11,599 nt of DNA, from NCBI GenBank assembly GCA_002371675.1, contig DFGE01000038.1, positions 1 to 11,599 of the forward strand. Direction: 5' to 3'. Source of the stretch: Clostridiales bacterium UBA3758. Lineage in GTDB: Bacteria; Bacillota; Clostridia; Oscillospirales; Oscillospiraceae. The notes beneath the pieces are model-generated. The model saw only the letters and a list, made by a program, of their open reading frames with translations. It had not been told where the DNA came from and ran no database searches. The translations under genes and the position numbers were made by a program. Below, one piece after another: positions 5,632 to 11,475 of this stretch (positions are counted from its first letter, which is position 1; each line of letters starts with the position of its first letter).

Positions 5632-6573
5632 CTACTTGGTCTTGCCCTTCTCCTTGGCGCGCTTGTCGTTGATGATGTCCATCTCGCGGGCCGTGACCTC
5701 GGTCACGCCGTTCTCCTTCGCCCAAGCCACGCAGCCCTTGAGCACAGTGGGCAAGAAGATGCGCGGGACATTCAGCAGCTTTTCGAGCGCGTCGTCGGTG
5801 AAGTGGACGTTCGGATCGGTACGGTCGGCGGCATAGCGCACGGAGGAAAGCGTCGCGTTACGGATCGGCAGCAGCTCAGGCACGAGACGCGGGGTCTTGG
5901 CGAACCAGAAGTTCTTGCTGTCGCGGTAGCCGTGGCAGATCAGCACGTTCGGCCAGAGCCTGCCCTTGACGCCGTTGATGATGTTGTCATAGTACTTGGG
6001 CTTCATGAGCATCTTGTCGATGCGCAGGATGAAATGCGCACCGTACTGGCTGGTGATGCCGTTGAAATCACGGTAGGGAGGGGGGTAGCAGCCGTCCTCA
6101 AGCACACGGCCGATGTCCTCTTCAGCGTTCTCCAGGTCGCTCATCCAGGTGCATTCCATCACCTGGTAGGCCTCTGAGACCACCTTCGGGCGCGGCGTGG
6201 CGGGGTCTTCCTGAATGCAGAGACCGTCCTCCAGCGTAAAGCCGAAGTTCTTCATCTTCTCTGCTGGCGTGTCGCCGGGCCAGCCCTGGGCGACGATCTT
6301 CTTGTGATAGCCCCGGCCCTCGGGCATGAAGTTGATGGCCAGGTGCTTGCGCCCCGCCAGCAGATGCTGTGCGGTGTTGGAGGAGTTGCGCGCCTCGAGG
6401 ATCATGGCGTAGTAGCCCTTGCCCGCGATGTAATAGGGGAAGCACAGCGAGTAGGAGCCGACGGAGGTGCTTCCGTCCTCTGCCAGCGTGGAGATCATCA
6501 CGGTCGGCATGGGGAAGTAGGAGCTGGTCTGGTAGAAGTTGTCTACGATGCGGAGGTCTTTGAAGCTGCTCAA
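5632..6573 (-). CDS. flavin reductase-like FMN-binding split-barrel protein
   Basis: A 313-residue soluble protein. The N-terminal half resembles the flavin reductase / DIM6-NTAB split barrel: PMPTVMISTLAEDGSTSVGSYSLCFPYYIA (21-50), then the strand-helix ARNSSNTAQHLLAGRKHLAINF (61-82) with the family's Arg...Asn-Thr-phosphate-binding pattern and NF strand. Such proteins bind FMN and reduce flavin with NAD(P)H or use it for substrate reduction. A C-terminal extension of about 100 residues (from about 205) is longer than in simple flavin reductases (160-200 residues) and is of unknown role; it ends in a basic tail. The start chosen is TTG at 6573: AAAGGAAG lies 8 nt upstream and no good ATG is near, while the longer frame to 6687 runs into the upstream gene. 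It is the second gene of the operon. Confidence 0.8.
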   Translation of the reverse strand: MSSFKDLRIVDNFYQTSSYFPMPTVMISTLAEDGSTSVGSYSLCFPYYIAGKGYYAMILEARNSSNTAQHLLAGRKHLAINFMPEGRGYHKKIVAQGWPGDTPAEKMKNFGFTLEDGLCIQEDPATPRPKVVSEAYQVMECTWMSDLENAEEDIGRVLEDGCYPPPYRDFNGITSQYGAHFILRIDKMLMKPKYYDNIINGVKGRLWPNVLICHGYRDSKNFWFAKTPRLVPELLPIRNATLSSVRYAADRTDPNVHFTDDALEKLLNVPRIFLPTVLKGCVAWAKENGVTEVTAREMDIINDKRAKEKGKTK

Positions 6574-6603
6574 TTGTTTGACTTCCTTTCTATAATAAAA
6601 TAA

Positions 6604-6618
6604 TGTATGCGCAATACA
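6604..6618. promoter_or_regulatory. short inverted repeat in the operon's internal gap
   Basis: TGTAT (6604-6608) and ATACA (6614-6618) form a 5-5-5 inverted repeat inside the 62-nt gap between the first two operon genes, upstream of the TTG start. It could be an operator for internal control, but it is short enough to be chance. Confidence 0.2.
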
Positions 6619-6635
6619 GGGGGAGAATGAAACGC

Positions 6636-7310
6636 TCAGTTCGACGCGCGGCGCTTTGCGTAGAGCAGGAAGCACAGCGCCATGCACACCTCGCCGAACA
6701 TGCTGATGAAGAAGATCAGGTCAAAGTTGCCGGTGGCCGGGCCGAGCGCCGAAAAGGCGAACATCAGAAAACCGGAGAGGAAGAGCAGCGGCGTCTTCTG
6801 CTTGACCCATACGACGATGCCCGCGAGGATCAGCGGCACGACCGCGCCGTAGGACAGCACGCCGCTCACGGCCTGCGCCCAGCCGGGCGTCGCGTCGCCG
6901 GAGGCATAGCGGACGAGACCTGCGGCCTCGCGCAGATCGAGCGCGGTGGCGAAGCCCTCGGCGATGCCCGCAGCAATCAGGATGCCGGTGAGCACCCAGA
7001 CGACGGTCTTCCAGGTCCTGTTGAAGTCCAGCGCGTAAGCGCAGATCGCAAACAGCAGGGGGATCAGCGCGCCGTGCGCCACATAGCGCATGCGGCTGAG
7101 CGCTGCGAGCAGGGGGCCGCCCTGCATCAGCGTGCCGAGCGAGAGGATCAGCGCGTCGTAGAAGAGCCCGAGCGCTACAAGGGCCGTCAGCAGATAGAGC
7201 GGCTCGCGCTTCTGCTTCCAGCCGACGAAGGCCAGAATCATCAGCAGAGCCTGGATGGCGGTTATGAGCCAGACGAGGATCGGACAGGATGCGAGCAGTG
7301 CGTCTCTCAT
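6636..7310 (-). CDS. seven-helix membrane protein, unknown function
   Basis: A 224-residue protein with about seven hydrophobic segments (roughly 9-30, 38-58, 76-94, 102-122, 152-169, 173-190, 197-217) and a basic C-terminus (AKRR). No motif is recognised; the number of helices is compatible with a small integral enzyme or sensor. The start at 7310 is chosen because GGAGG lies 8 nt upstream; a longer frame from 7379 would start inside the -10 region. It is the first gene of the minus-strand operon, behind a sigma-A promoter and a hairpin-bearing leader, and 62 nt before the flavin-reductase gene. Confidence 0.75.
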   Translation of the reverse strand: MRDALLASCPILVWLITAIQALLMILAFVGWKQKREPLYLLTALVALGLFYDALILSLGTLMQGGPLLAALSRMRYVAHGALIPLLFAICAYALDFNRTWKTVVWVLTGILIAAGIAEGFATALDLREAAGLVRYASGDATPGWAQAVSGVLSYGAVVPLILAGIVVWVKQKTPLLFLSGFLMFAFSALGPATGNFDLIFFISMFGEVCMALCFLLYAKRRASN

Positions 7311-7330
7311 GGCGAAGTCCTCCAAATAAT

Positions 7331-7350
7331 AAAAGCAGTTCCGTGCTTTT
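7331..7350 (-). promoter_or_regulatory. hairpin in the 5' leader of the membrane operon
   Basis: A perfect 7-bp stem AAAAGCA/TGCTTTT with a 6-nt loop lies between the promoter and the GGAGG of the first gene. On the minus strand it is followed by ATTATTT, so it could be a weak attenuator, a 5'-stabilising hairpin or an operator. No riboswitch fold is recognised. Confidence 0.35.
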
Positions 7351-7359
7351 CCACAAAAA

Positions 7360-7389
7360 AGTATACCGCAGAACAGCACGGCTTGTCAA
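7360..7389 (-). promoter_or_regulatory. sigma-A promoter of the flavin-reductase/DUF1295 operon
   Basis: Read on the minus strand, TTGACA (7389-7384) and TATACT (7365-7360) are separated by 18 nt, with a T-run after the -10. A second TTGACA-like word lies just upstream (7398-7393). The predicted start is near 7353, giving a leader of about 40 nt. The promoter is divergent from thrS. Confidence 0.75.
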
Positions 7390-7400
7390 GGATGTCAACT

Positions 7401-7438
7401 TTCGCTGCAGCAAAGGCAGGCACACTGTCCGCAGCGAA
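7401..7438. promoter_or_regulatory. 8-bp inverted repeat between divergent promoters
   Basis: TTCGCTGC (7401-7408) and GCAGCGAA (7431-7438) are perfect complements 22 nt apart, placed between the -35 of the membrane operon and the thrS promoter. The left arm also overlaps the 8-bp palindrome GCTGCAGC (7404-7411). A regulator site is possible but unsupported. Confidence 0.3.
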
Positions 7439-7481
7439 CTTTGAACGCCGGTTTCCTTCCTGTATACGCAAAAATCCGCGA

Positions 7482-7510
7482 TTGACAGAAGCCAAAACGG
7501 GTGATACTAT
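7482..7510 (+). promoter_or_regulatory. sigma-A promoter of thrS
   Basis: TTGACA (7482-7487) and TACTAT (7505-7510) are separated by 17 nt, and TGA before the -10 makes an extended -10. The predicted start is near 7517, just before T-box stem I. Confidence 0.82.
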
Positions 7511-7521
7511 ACCAGCGTACA

Positions 7522-7740
7522 AAAGCTGTGACGGAGAACGCGATGGTCCCGCCGCGCAGAGAGGGAGCGCCCAGGCTGCAAGCCTCCCCGGTTCTGACCA
7601 TCATCTGCGACCGCTCCCGAGCCGGGCGGAGGCAATGCCGCCCCGTGTGACCGCGTTACGGTCTGTTGAGTGAAATCCCGAGGTGGAACCGTGTAATTTC
7701 TGCACCCTCGGCGGCTGAGCGCCGCTGAGGGTGTTTTTTG
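7522..7740 (+). ncRNA. T-box riboswitch, threonine (specifier ACC)
   Basis: The leader has the T-box parts in order. Stem I base is GGAG/CTCC (7533-7536/7614-7617). The specifier-loop helix is GATGGTC/GACCATC (7542-7548/7596-7602). AGAGAG is at 7558-7563 and the apical GGCTGCAAG at 7574-7582. In the specifier loop, ACC (7610-7612, a Thr codon) is followed by the conserved purine and then the basal helix. Downstream is the T-box sequence GGTGGAACCGTG (7682-7693), which forms the antiterminator and offers TGGA to the tRNA acceptor end. Uncharged tRNA-Thr should stabilise the antiterminator and switch thrS on; charged tRNA leads to termination. Confidence 0.9.
7703..7739 (+). terminator. T-box-controlled terminator
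   Basis: A 13-bp stem (7703-7715 with 7721-7733, one G-U pair) with loop TGAGC is followed by T6 (7734-7739). It competes with the T-box antiterminator and ends 15 nt before the thrS start. Confidence 0.9.
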
Positions 7741-7754
7741 TTTGGAGGAGCACT

Positions 7755-9542
7755 ATGAAGATCATTTACAAGGACGGAACCGTCGCCGAGTGCCCGCAGG
7801 AGGAAGAGCTGCACGTCCTGCGCCACACCGCCGCGCATATCATGGCCCAGGCAATCAAGCGCCTCTTCCCGGAGGCCGACTTTGCCTACGGCCCCGCGAC
7901 CCAGAACGGCTTCTATTATGACGTCGATCTGGGAGAGCGCAAGCTCGGCCCCGAGGATCTTGAGGCCATCGAGAAGGAAATGAAGAAGATCTGCAAGGAG
8001 AACCTGCCCGTCAAGCCCTTCATCCTCAACCGCGAAGATTCCAAGAAGCTTATGACCGAGCGCGGCGAAAAGTTCAAGCTCGAGCATATGGACGATCTTG
8101 CCGACGAGACCACCTTCAGCTTTTTCCAGCAGGGCGAGTACGTGGACATGTGCCTCGGACCCCACCTGACCTATACCAAGGCGCTCAAGGCCTTCAAGGT
8201 CACGCAGCAGTCCGGCGCCTACTGGAAGAACGACAGCTCCCGTCAGATGCTCACGCGCATCAACGGCGTCGCTTTCCGCAACGCCGAGGAGCTGGCCGAG
8301 TGGGAGAAGCAGCAGGCCGAAGCCCGCGAGCGCGATCACCGCAAGATCGGCCGCGAGATGCAGCTGTTCATGACCGACGATCTGGTCGGCCGCGGCCTGC
8401 CGATGTTCCTGCCCAACGGCACCATCATCTGGGAGGAGCTGCAGAACTATATCGTGCGCAAGGAGCGCCGCCTCGGCTATCAGCACGTGATGACCCCCTG
8501 CGTCGGCACGGTGGATCTGTACAAGACCTCCGGCCACTGGGAGCACTATAAGGACAACATGTTCCCGCCCATGGAAGTGGACGACGAGGCATATGTTCTG
8601 CGTCCGATGAACTGCCCGCACCACATGCGCATCTTCGCCAGCCGCCCCCGCTCCTACCGCAACCTGCCGCTGCGCATCGGCGAGATCGCGCACGATTTCC
8701 GCTATGAGGCCTCCGGCACGCTCAAGGGCATCGAACGCGGCCGCCATTTCTGCCAGAACGACGCGCATTTGTTCTGCACGCCTGAGCAGATCAAGGGTGA
8801 GGTCGCTGCGGTCTGCGATCTGATTTTCGACGCGTACAAGGACTTCGGCATCACCGACTACCGATGCGTCCTCTCCCTGCGAGACCCTGCGGACAAGAAG
8901 AAGTATCACGACGACGACGAGATGTGGAACACCGCCGAGAGCGCGCTGCGCCAGGTGCTGCAGGAGCTCGGCATCCAGTTCACCGAGGAGATCGGCGAGG
9001 CCGCCTTCTACGGCCCGAAGCTCGACGTCAACGTCAAGCCCGCCGTCGGCGCGGAGTATACGCTCTCCACCTGCCAGCTCGACTTCTGCCTCCCCGCGAA
9101 GTTTGACCTCAAGTATATCGACTCCGACGGCACGGAGAAATGCCCCGTAGTCATCCACCGCGCCATCCTCGGCTCTCTCGACCGCTTCATGGCCTATCTC
9201 ATCGAGGAGACCAAGGGCCGCTTCCCGGCATGGCTCGCGCCCACGCAGGTCAAGGTTCTGCCGGTCAGCGAGAAGACCCTCGCCTATGCCGAGGAGATCA
9301 ACGAGAAGCTGCTCGACGCGGGCTTCCGCTCCGTGCTCGACGCCTCCAACGAGAAGATCGGTTACAAGATCCGTCTTGCCCAGCAGGAGGATCGCGTGCC
9401 CTACATGCTCGTCATCGGCGCGCGCGAGGCGGAGGCCGGCACCGTCGCCCCGCGTACCCGCAGCGGCGAGGATCTCGGCGCGATGAGCCTGGAGGACTTC
9501 TCCGCCAGACTCCGCAGCGAGATCGACGGCAAGCTCAGATAA
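7755..9542 (+). CDS. thrS: threonyl-tRNA synthetase lacking most of the TGS domain
   Basis: A 595-residue class II synthetase that charges tRNA-Thr in the cytoplasm. The editing (SAD) domain is near the N-terminus with its metal-type residues H24, H28, C133 and H137. The catalytic core shows the zinc ligands C287 (MNCPHH), H338 (NDAHLF) and H468 (VIHRA), motif 2 around FRYEASGTLKGIERGR (315-330), and the C-terminal anticodon-binding domain (about 497-590). E. coli ThrRS has 642 residues; the editing residues here sit 49 positions earlier, so the TGS domain is missing except for a first strand-like piece (MKIIYKDGTVAE). The ATG at 7755 is set by GGAGGAG (7744-7750); the longer frame from 7731 starts inside the terminator. 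Expression is T-box controlled. No clear terminator lies between its stop and the sleB leader. Confidence 0.97.
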   Translation: MKIIYKDGTVAECPQEEELHVLRHTAAHIMAQAIKRLFPEADFAYGPATQNGFYYDVDLGERKLGPEDLEAIEKEMKKICKENLPVKPFILNREDSKKLMTERGEKFKLEHMDDLADETTFSFFQQGEYVDMCLGPHLTYTKALKAFKVTQQSGAYWKNDSSRQMLTRINGVAFRNAEELAEWEKQQAEARERDHRKIGREMQLFMTDDLVGRGLPMFLPNGTIIWEELQNYIVRKERRLGYQHVMTPCVGTVDLYKTSGHWEHYKDNMFPPMEVDDEAYVLRPMNCPHHMRIFASRPRSYRNLPLRIGEIAHDFRYEASGTLKGIERGRHFCQNDAHLFCTPEQIKGEVAAVCDLIFDAYKDFGITDYRCVLSLRDPADKKKYHDDDEMWNTAESALRQVLQELGIQFTEEIGEAAFYGPKLDVNVKPAVGAEYTLSTCQLDFCLPAKFDLKYIDSDGTEKCPVVIHRAILGSLDRFMAYLIEETKGRFPAWLAPTQVKVLPVSEKTLAYAEEINEKLLDAGFRSVLDASNEKIGYKIRLAQQEDRVPYMLVIGAREAEAGTVAPRTRSGEDLGAMSLEDFSARLRSEIDGKLR

Positions 9543-9558
9543 AGCAGCAAAGCGAAAC

Positions 9559-9588
9559 GAATAGAAACACCGTCCGCCTCACATACTT
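9559..9588 (+). promoter_or_regulatory. sigma-G-like forespore promoter of sleB
   Basis: GAATA (9559-9563) and CATACTT (9582-9588), 18 nt apart, fit the sigma-G pattern (gHATR, then CATnnTA with 17-18 nt). The predicted start is near 9595, exactly at the 5' edge of an inner hairpin. sleB of Bacillus is a known sigma-G gene. No good sigma-A promoter with a usable leader is seen here. Confidence 0.6.
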
Positions 9589-9651
9589 TGTGTGGACAGT
9601 ACCATGAAAGCGCGGCTTTCGTGCACTGTGTATATATAAGTATGTGAGGTG
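9575..9651 (+). promoter_or_regulatory. nested inverted repeats masking the sleB RBS
   Basis: CCTCACATACTT (9577-9588) and AAGTATGTGAGG (9638-9649) are perfect 12-bp complements, extending to 14 with a G-U and a C-G pair. The right arm contains the sleB SD (GAGG, 9646-9649) and is followed by T5 and then the ATG. Between them, a second hairpin pairs 9603-9611 with 9615-9623 (9 bp, loop GCG) and then ACAGT/ACTGT (9596-9600/9625-9629). The left outer arm coincides with the sigma-G-like -10 element. Confidence 0.8.
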
Positions 9652-9656
9652 TTTTT

Positions 9657-10322
9657 ATGTCGAGAGAACGCAGGCGGCTCATCCTGGCGGCAGCCATCCT
9701 GTTCGCCGTCAATATCTTCCTTGTGGCGCTCGCGCAGACGGCCTCCGCCGATCTCTACAAGAAGGGGAGCAGCGGGCAGACCGTACGCGAGATCCAGACG
9801 CGCCTCAAGGCCTGGGGCTATTACGCAGGCGCGGTGGACGGGCTCTACGGCAGCCGCACCGAGGAGGCCGTGCGCTATTTCCAGCGGAAGAACGGCCTGA
9901 GCGCAGACGGCCAGGCTGGGGATCAGACCCTCGCCGCGCTCGGCATCCAGCCTACGGGTTCCGGCGGCGGCTCCGGGGATCTCGACCTGCTCGCGCGCCT
10001 CATATCCGCCGAGGCGAGAGGAGAGCCCTATGTCGGGCAGGTGGCCGTCGGTGCGGTGGTGCTCAACCGGATCGAGCACCCCTCGTTTCCCAACACCCTC
10101 TCCGGCGTCATTTTTCAGCCCGGAGCCTTCTCCTGCGTGGACGACGGGCAGTTCGATCAGCCTGTGAGTGAGAGCGCCTACCGCGCTGCGCAGGACGCGC
10201 TGGCCGGCTCCGATCCCTCCGGCGGCGCGATCTATTATTTCAATCCCGTCACCGCCACGAGCAAGTGGATCTGGTCGCGCCCGCTCATCGTCGTGATCGG
10301 CAACCACCGGTTCTGCTCCTGA
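9657..10322 (+). CDS. sleB: spore cortex-lytic enzyme, SleB-type cell wall hydrolase
   Basis: A 221-residue secreted hydrolase: an N-terminal signal peptide (hydrophobic 8-28, likely cleavage after ASA at 31), a peptidoglycan-binding domain (about 34-96, with GxxVREIQxRLKxxGYY...DGxYGxxTEEAVRxFQ), a Gly/Ser linker (100-108) and a hydrolase_2 / SleB catalytic domain (109-221). The likely catalytic Glu is E119 in ISAEARGEPYVGQVAVGAVVLNR. SleB is a lytic transglycosylase of muramic-delta-lactam cortex, made in the forespore and active at germination. It is shorter than B. subtilis SleB (about 305 residues) mainly because of a shorter linker. The start at 9657 has GAGGTG (9646-9651) with 5-nt spacing. 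The gene stands 114 nt after thrS. It could alternatively be a paralogue with another wall-turnover role. Confidence 0.9.
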   Translation: MSRERRRLILAAAILFAVNIFLVALAQTASADLYKKGSSGQTVREIQTRLKAWGYYAGAVDGLYGSRTEEAVRYFQRKNGLSADGQAGDQTLAALGIQPTGSGGGSGDLDLLARLISAEARGEPYVGQVAVGAVVLNRIEHPSFPNTLSGVIFQPGAFSCVDDGQFDQPVSESAYRAAQDALAGSDPSGGAIYYFNPVTATSKWIWSRPLIVVIGNHRFCS

Positions 10323-10346
10323 ACGGCGAAAGCCGGAAGAACCCTA

Positions 10347-10375
10347 TTGAAAACAGCGGAAAAAGAGGATATAAT
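10347..10375 (+). promoter_or_regulatory. sigma-A promoter of the zinc-ribbon membrane protein
   Basis: TTGAAA (10347-10352) and a perfect TATAAT (10370-10375) are separated by 17 nt. The predicted start near 10382 gives a leader of about 27 nt. The gene is thus expressed independently of sleB. Confidence 0.85.
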
Positions 10376-10408
10376 GGCTCCATCTGCTAAAGAATCGAGG
10401 GGTTCTGT

Positions 10409-11092
10409 ATGCCATACTGCAAGAGCTGCGGCGCCTATATTCCCGACGGTCAGTCCAAGTGCCTGGCCTGCGGCTACGACGAAGAGGCTGACCGCGCCGC
10501 TCAACAGGCGGCAGCGGCTGCATCTGCAGCGGCCGTTTCCGCGACGAACTACAGCTATGTCGATCCCGAGCTGAAGGAAAAGCTGGAGGAAGAGCGCAGA
10601 AGGAAGCAGGAGGAGCACAGGCGCTGGGCCGAGGAGGAGAGCGCCCGCCGCGAGCAGCGCAGAGAAGCGCAGGAGTGGGCCCGCAAGGAGGCCGCCAGAC
10701 GCAGGACGGAGCAGCATCGCGCCGAGTATACCAGCGGCGCGGAGGACGCCGGCGTGAGGCCGGGCTCCGTGCAGCAGAACGAGTCCTCGCAGGGGAGCGG
10801 GCTCGGGAATGTCATGCAGACCGGCGGAAACAAGGTTTTGGCCGCGCTGTGCTATCTGAGCTTTCTCTTCGTCATCCCATGGATCTTCACTCCGACGGAC
10901 AAGTTCGCCACTTATCACGCCAAGCAGGGGCTGATTCTTTTCCTCGCCGGCGTGATCCTCGACATGATCGGTATCGTCGCGCCGCTGGTTTGGATCTTCC
11001 GCATCTACCTAATATATAAAGGAATGTACAACGCACTCAACGGCATCAAAAAGCCGCTGCCGCTGATCGGCAGGATCTTCGGGGACACATGA
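10409..11092 (+). CDS. zinc-ribbon, coiled-coil membrane protein (DUF4870/Tic20-like C-terminus)
   Basis: A 227-residue protein in three parts. Residues 1-24 form a zinc ribbon (CKSC at 4-7, CLAC at 18-21). An Ala-rich linker (29-45) leads to a long charged coiled coil (about 53-107) dominated by Glu, Arg and Lys. A disordered Gly/Ser stretch follows, then a membrane domain (about 140-227) with segments at roughly 142-161, 174-190 and 190-205. The phrase YHAKQGLILFLAGVI is typical of DUF4870/Tic20-like small membrane domains, which begin with NKxLAALCYLSFLF. No enzyme function is known for these; a cytoplasmic metal-bound head on a membrane anchor suggests scaffolding or sensing. The start at 10409 has GAGGGG with 6-nt spacing. 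It is followed directly by rRNA promoters. Confidence 0.82.
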   Translation: MPYCKSCGAYIPDGQSKCLACGYDEEADRAAQQAAAAASAAAVSATNYSYVDPELKEKLEEERRRKQEEHRRWAEEESARREQRREAQEWARKEAARRRTEQHRAEYTSGAEDAGVRPGSVQQNESSQGSGLGNVMQTGGNKVLAALCYLSFLFVIPWIFTPTDKFATYHAKQGLILFLAGVILDMIGIVAPLVWIFRIYLIYKGMYNALNGIKKPLPLIGRIFGDT

Positions 11093-11136
11093 TTTTGCGT
11101 CGCATTTCGACTGAAAACCACCACATTTAGACGCAC

Positions 11137-11197
11137 AAAAAAATCCGAAAAACGGAATAAAAAAGTGTTGACAAACAGGGCCCTGCGGTGCTATATT
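11137..11197 (+). promoter_or_regulatory. rRNA promoter P1 with A-tract UP region
   Basis: TTGACA (11168-11173) and TATATT (11192-11197) are separated by 18 nt. Three phased A tracts (11137-11143, 11148-11152, 11159-11164) end 4 nt before the -35, an UP-element pattern typical of rRNA promoters. Confidence 0.82.
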
Positions 11198-11214
11198 AAC
11201 AGTCACCGCAGGGC
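11180..11214. repeat. 11-bp inverted repeat around the P1 -10 box
   Basis: GCCCTGCGGTG (11180-11190) and CACCGCAGGGC (11204-11214) are perfect complements. The 13-nt centre holds the P1 -10 element TATATT, and the right arm begins at the predicted start site. On the + strand it is followed by TTTACT, so it may also serve as a weak terminator for the upstream gene. Confidence 0.75.
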
Positions 11215-11231
11215 TTTACTCTGAATGCAGG

Positions 11232-11290
11232 AAAAAATCTTCTAAAAAGATAAAAAAACTGTTGACAAAGGCAAATGCCTGTGGTAATAT
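11232..11290 (+). promoter_or_regulatory. rRNA promoter P2 with A-tract UP region
   Basis: TTGACA (11262-11267) and TAATAT (11285-11290) are 17 nt apart. A tracts at 11232-11237, 11244-11248 and 11252-11258 mirror P1 and also end 4 nt before the -35. The spacer contains the small palindrome AGGCA-AA-TGCCT (11269-11280). The predicted start near 11297 is the first base of a leader hairpin. Confidence 0.82.
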
Positions 11291-11296
11291 AAGCAA

Positions 11297-11475
11297 GCTG
11301 TCACCCAAACGGGAGACAGCGGATGTACCTTGAAAATTGAACAATGTAAGAACAAAAGCTTATGCTAAATAAGCACCAGAAAAGGGTTCTTGAAAGTCAG
11401 AAATGACTATAAAAATTCTTTTGAGAGCTAGTAAGCTTCAATAAGATTTTAGACCGGCAACGGTTTAAGATACCA
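11297..11475 (+). other. pre-rRNA leader with hairpins and boxA-like element
   Basis: The leader starts with GCTGTC/GACAGC (11297-11302/11315-11320) plus CCC/GGG and loop AAAC. Next comes CCTTGAAAATTGAACA (11328-11343), close to the Gram-positive boxA/antitermination sequence seen before 16S genes. Further hairpins are GCTTAT/ATAAGC (11358-11374) and AGTCA-GAAA-TGACT (11395-11408). The last part should pair with sequence after 16S for RNase III processing, which is outside the window. Confidence 0.65.

Noticed and set aside
5007..5672. Plus-strand 221-codon frame
   Set aside because: Antisense of the six-helix membrane gene; Glu/His/Gln-rich composition typical of reversed hydrophobic coding sequence.
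6603..7673. 356-codon plus-strand frame
   Set aside because: Antisense of the first membrane-operon gene and through the divergent promoters and T-box; no SD and no motif.
7656..9158. 500-codon minus-strand frame
   Set aside because: Shadow of thrS in GC-rich DNA; composition is Leu/Val/Asp/Gly/Ala-biased with no domain, SD or promoter.
10324..10335. CGGC-GAAA-GCCG hairpin after sleB as a terminator
   Set aside because: Only 4 bp and no T run; at most a stabilising tetraloop at the mRNA end.
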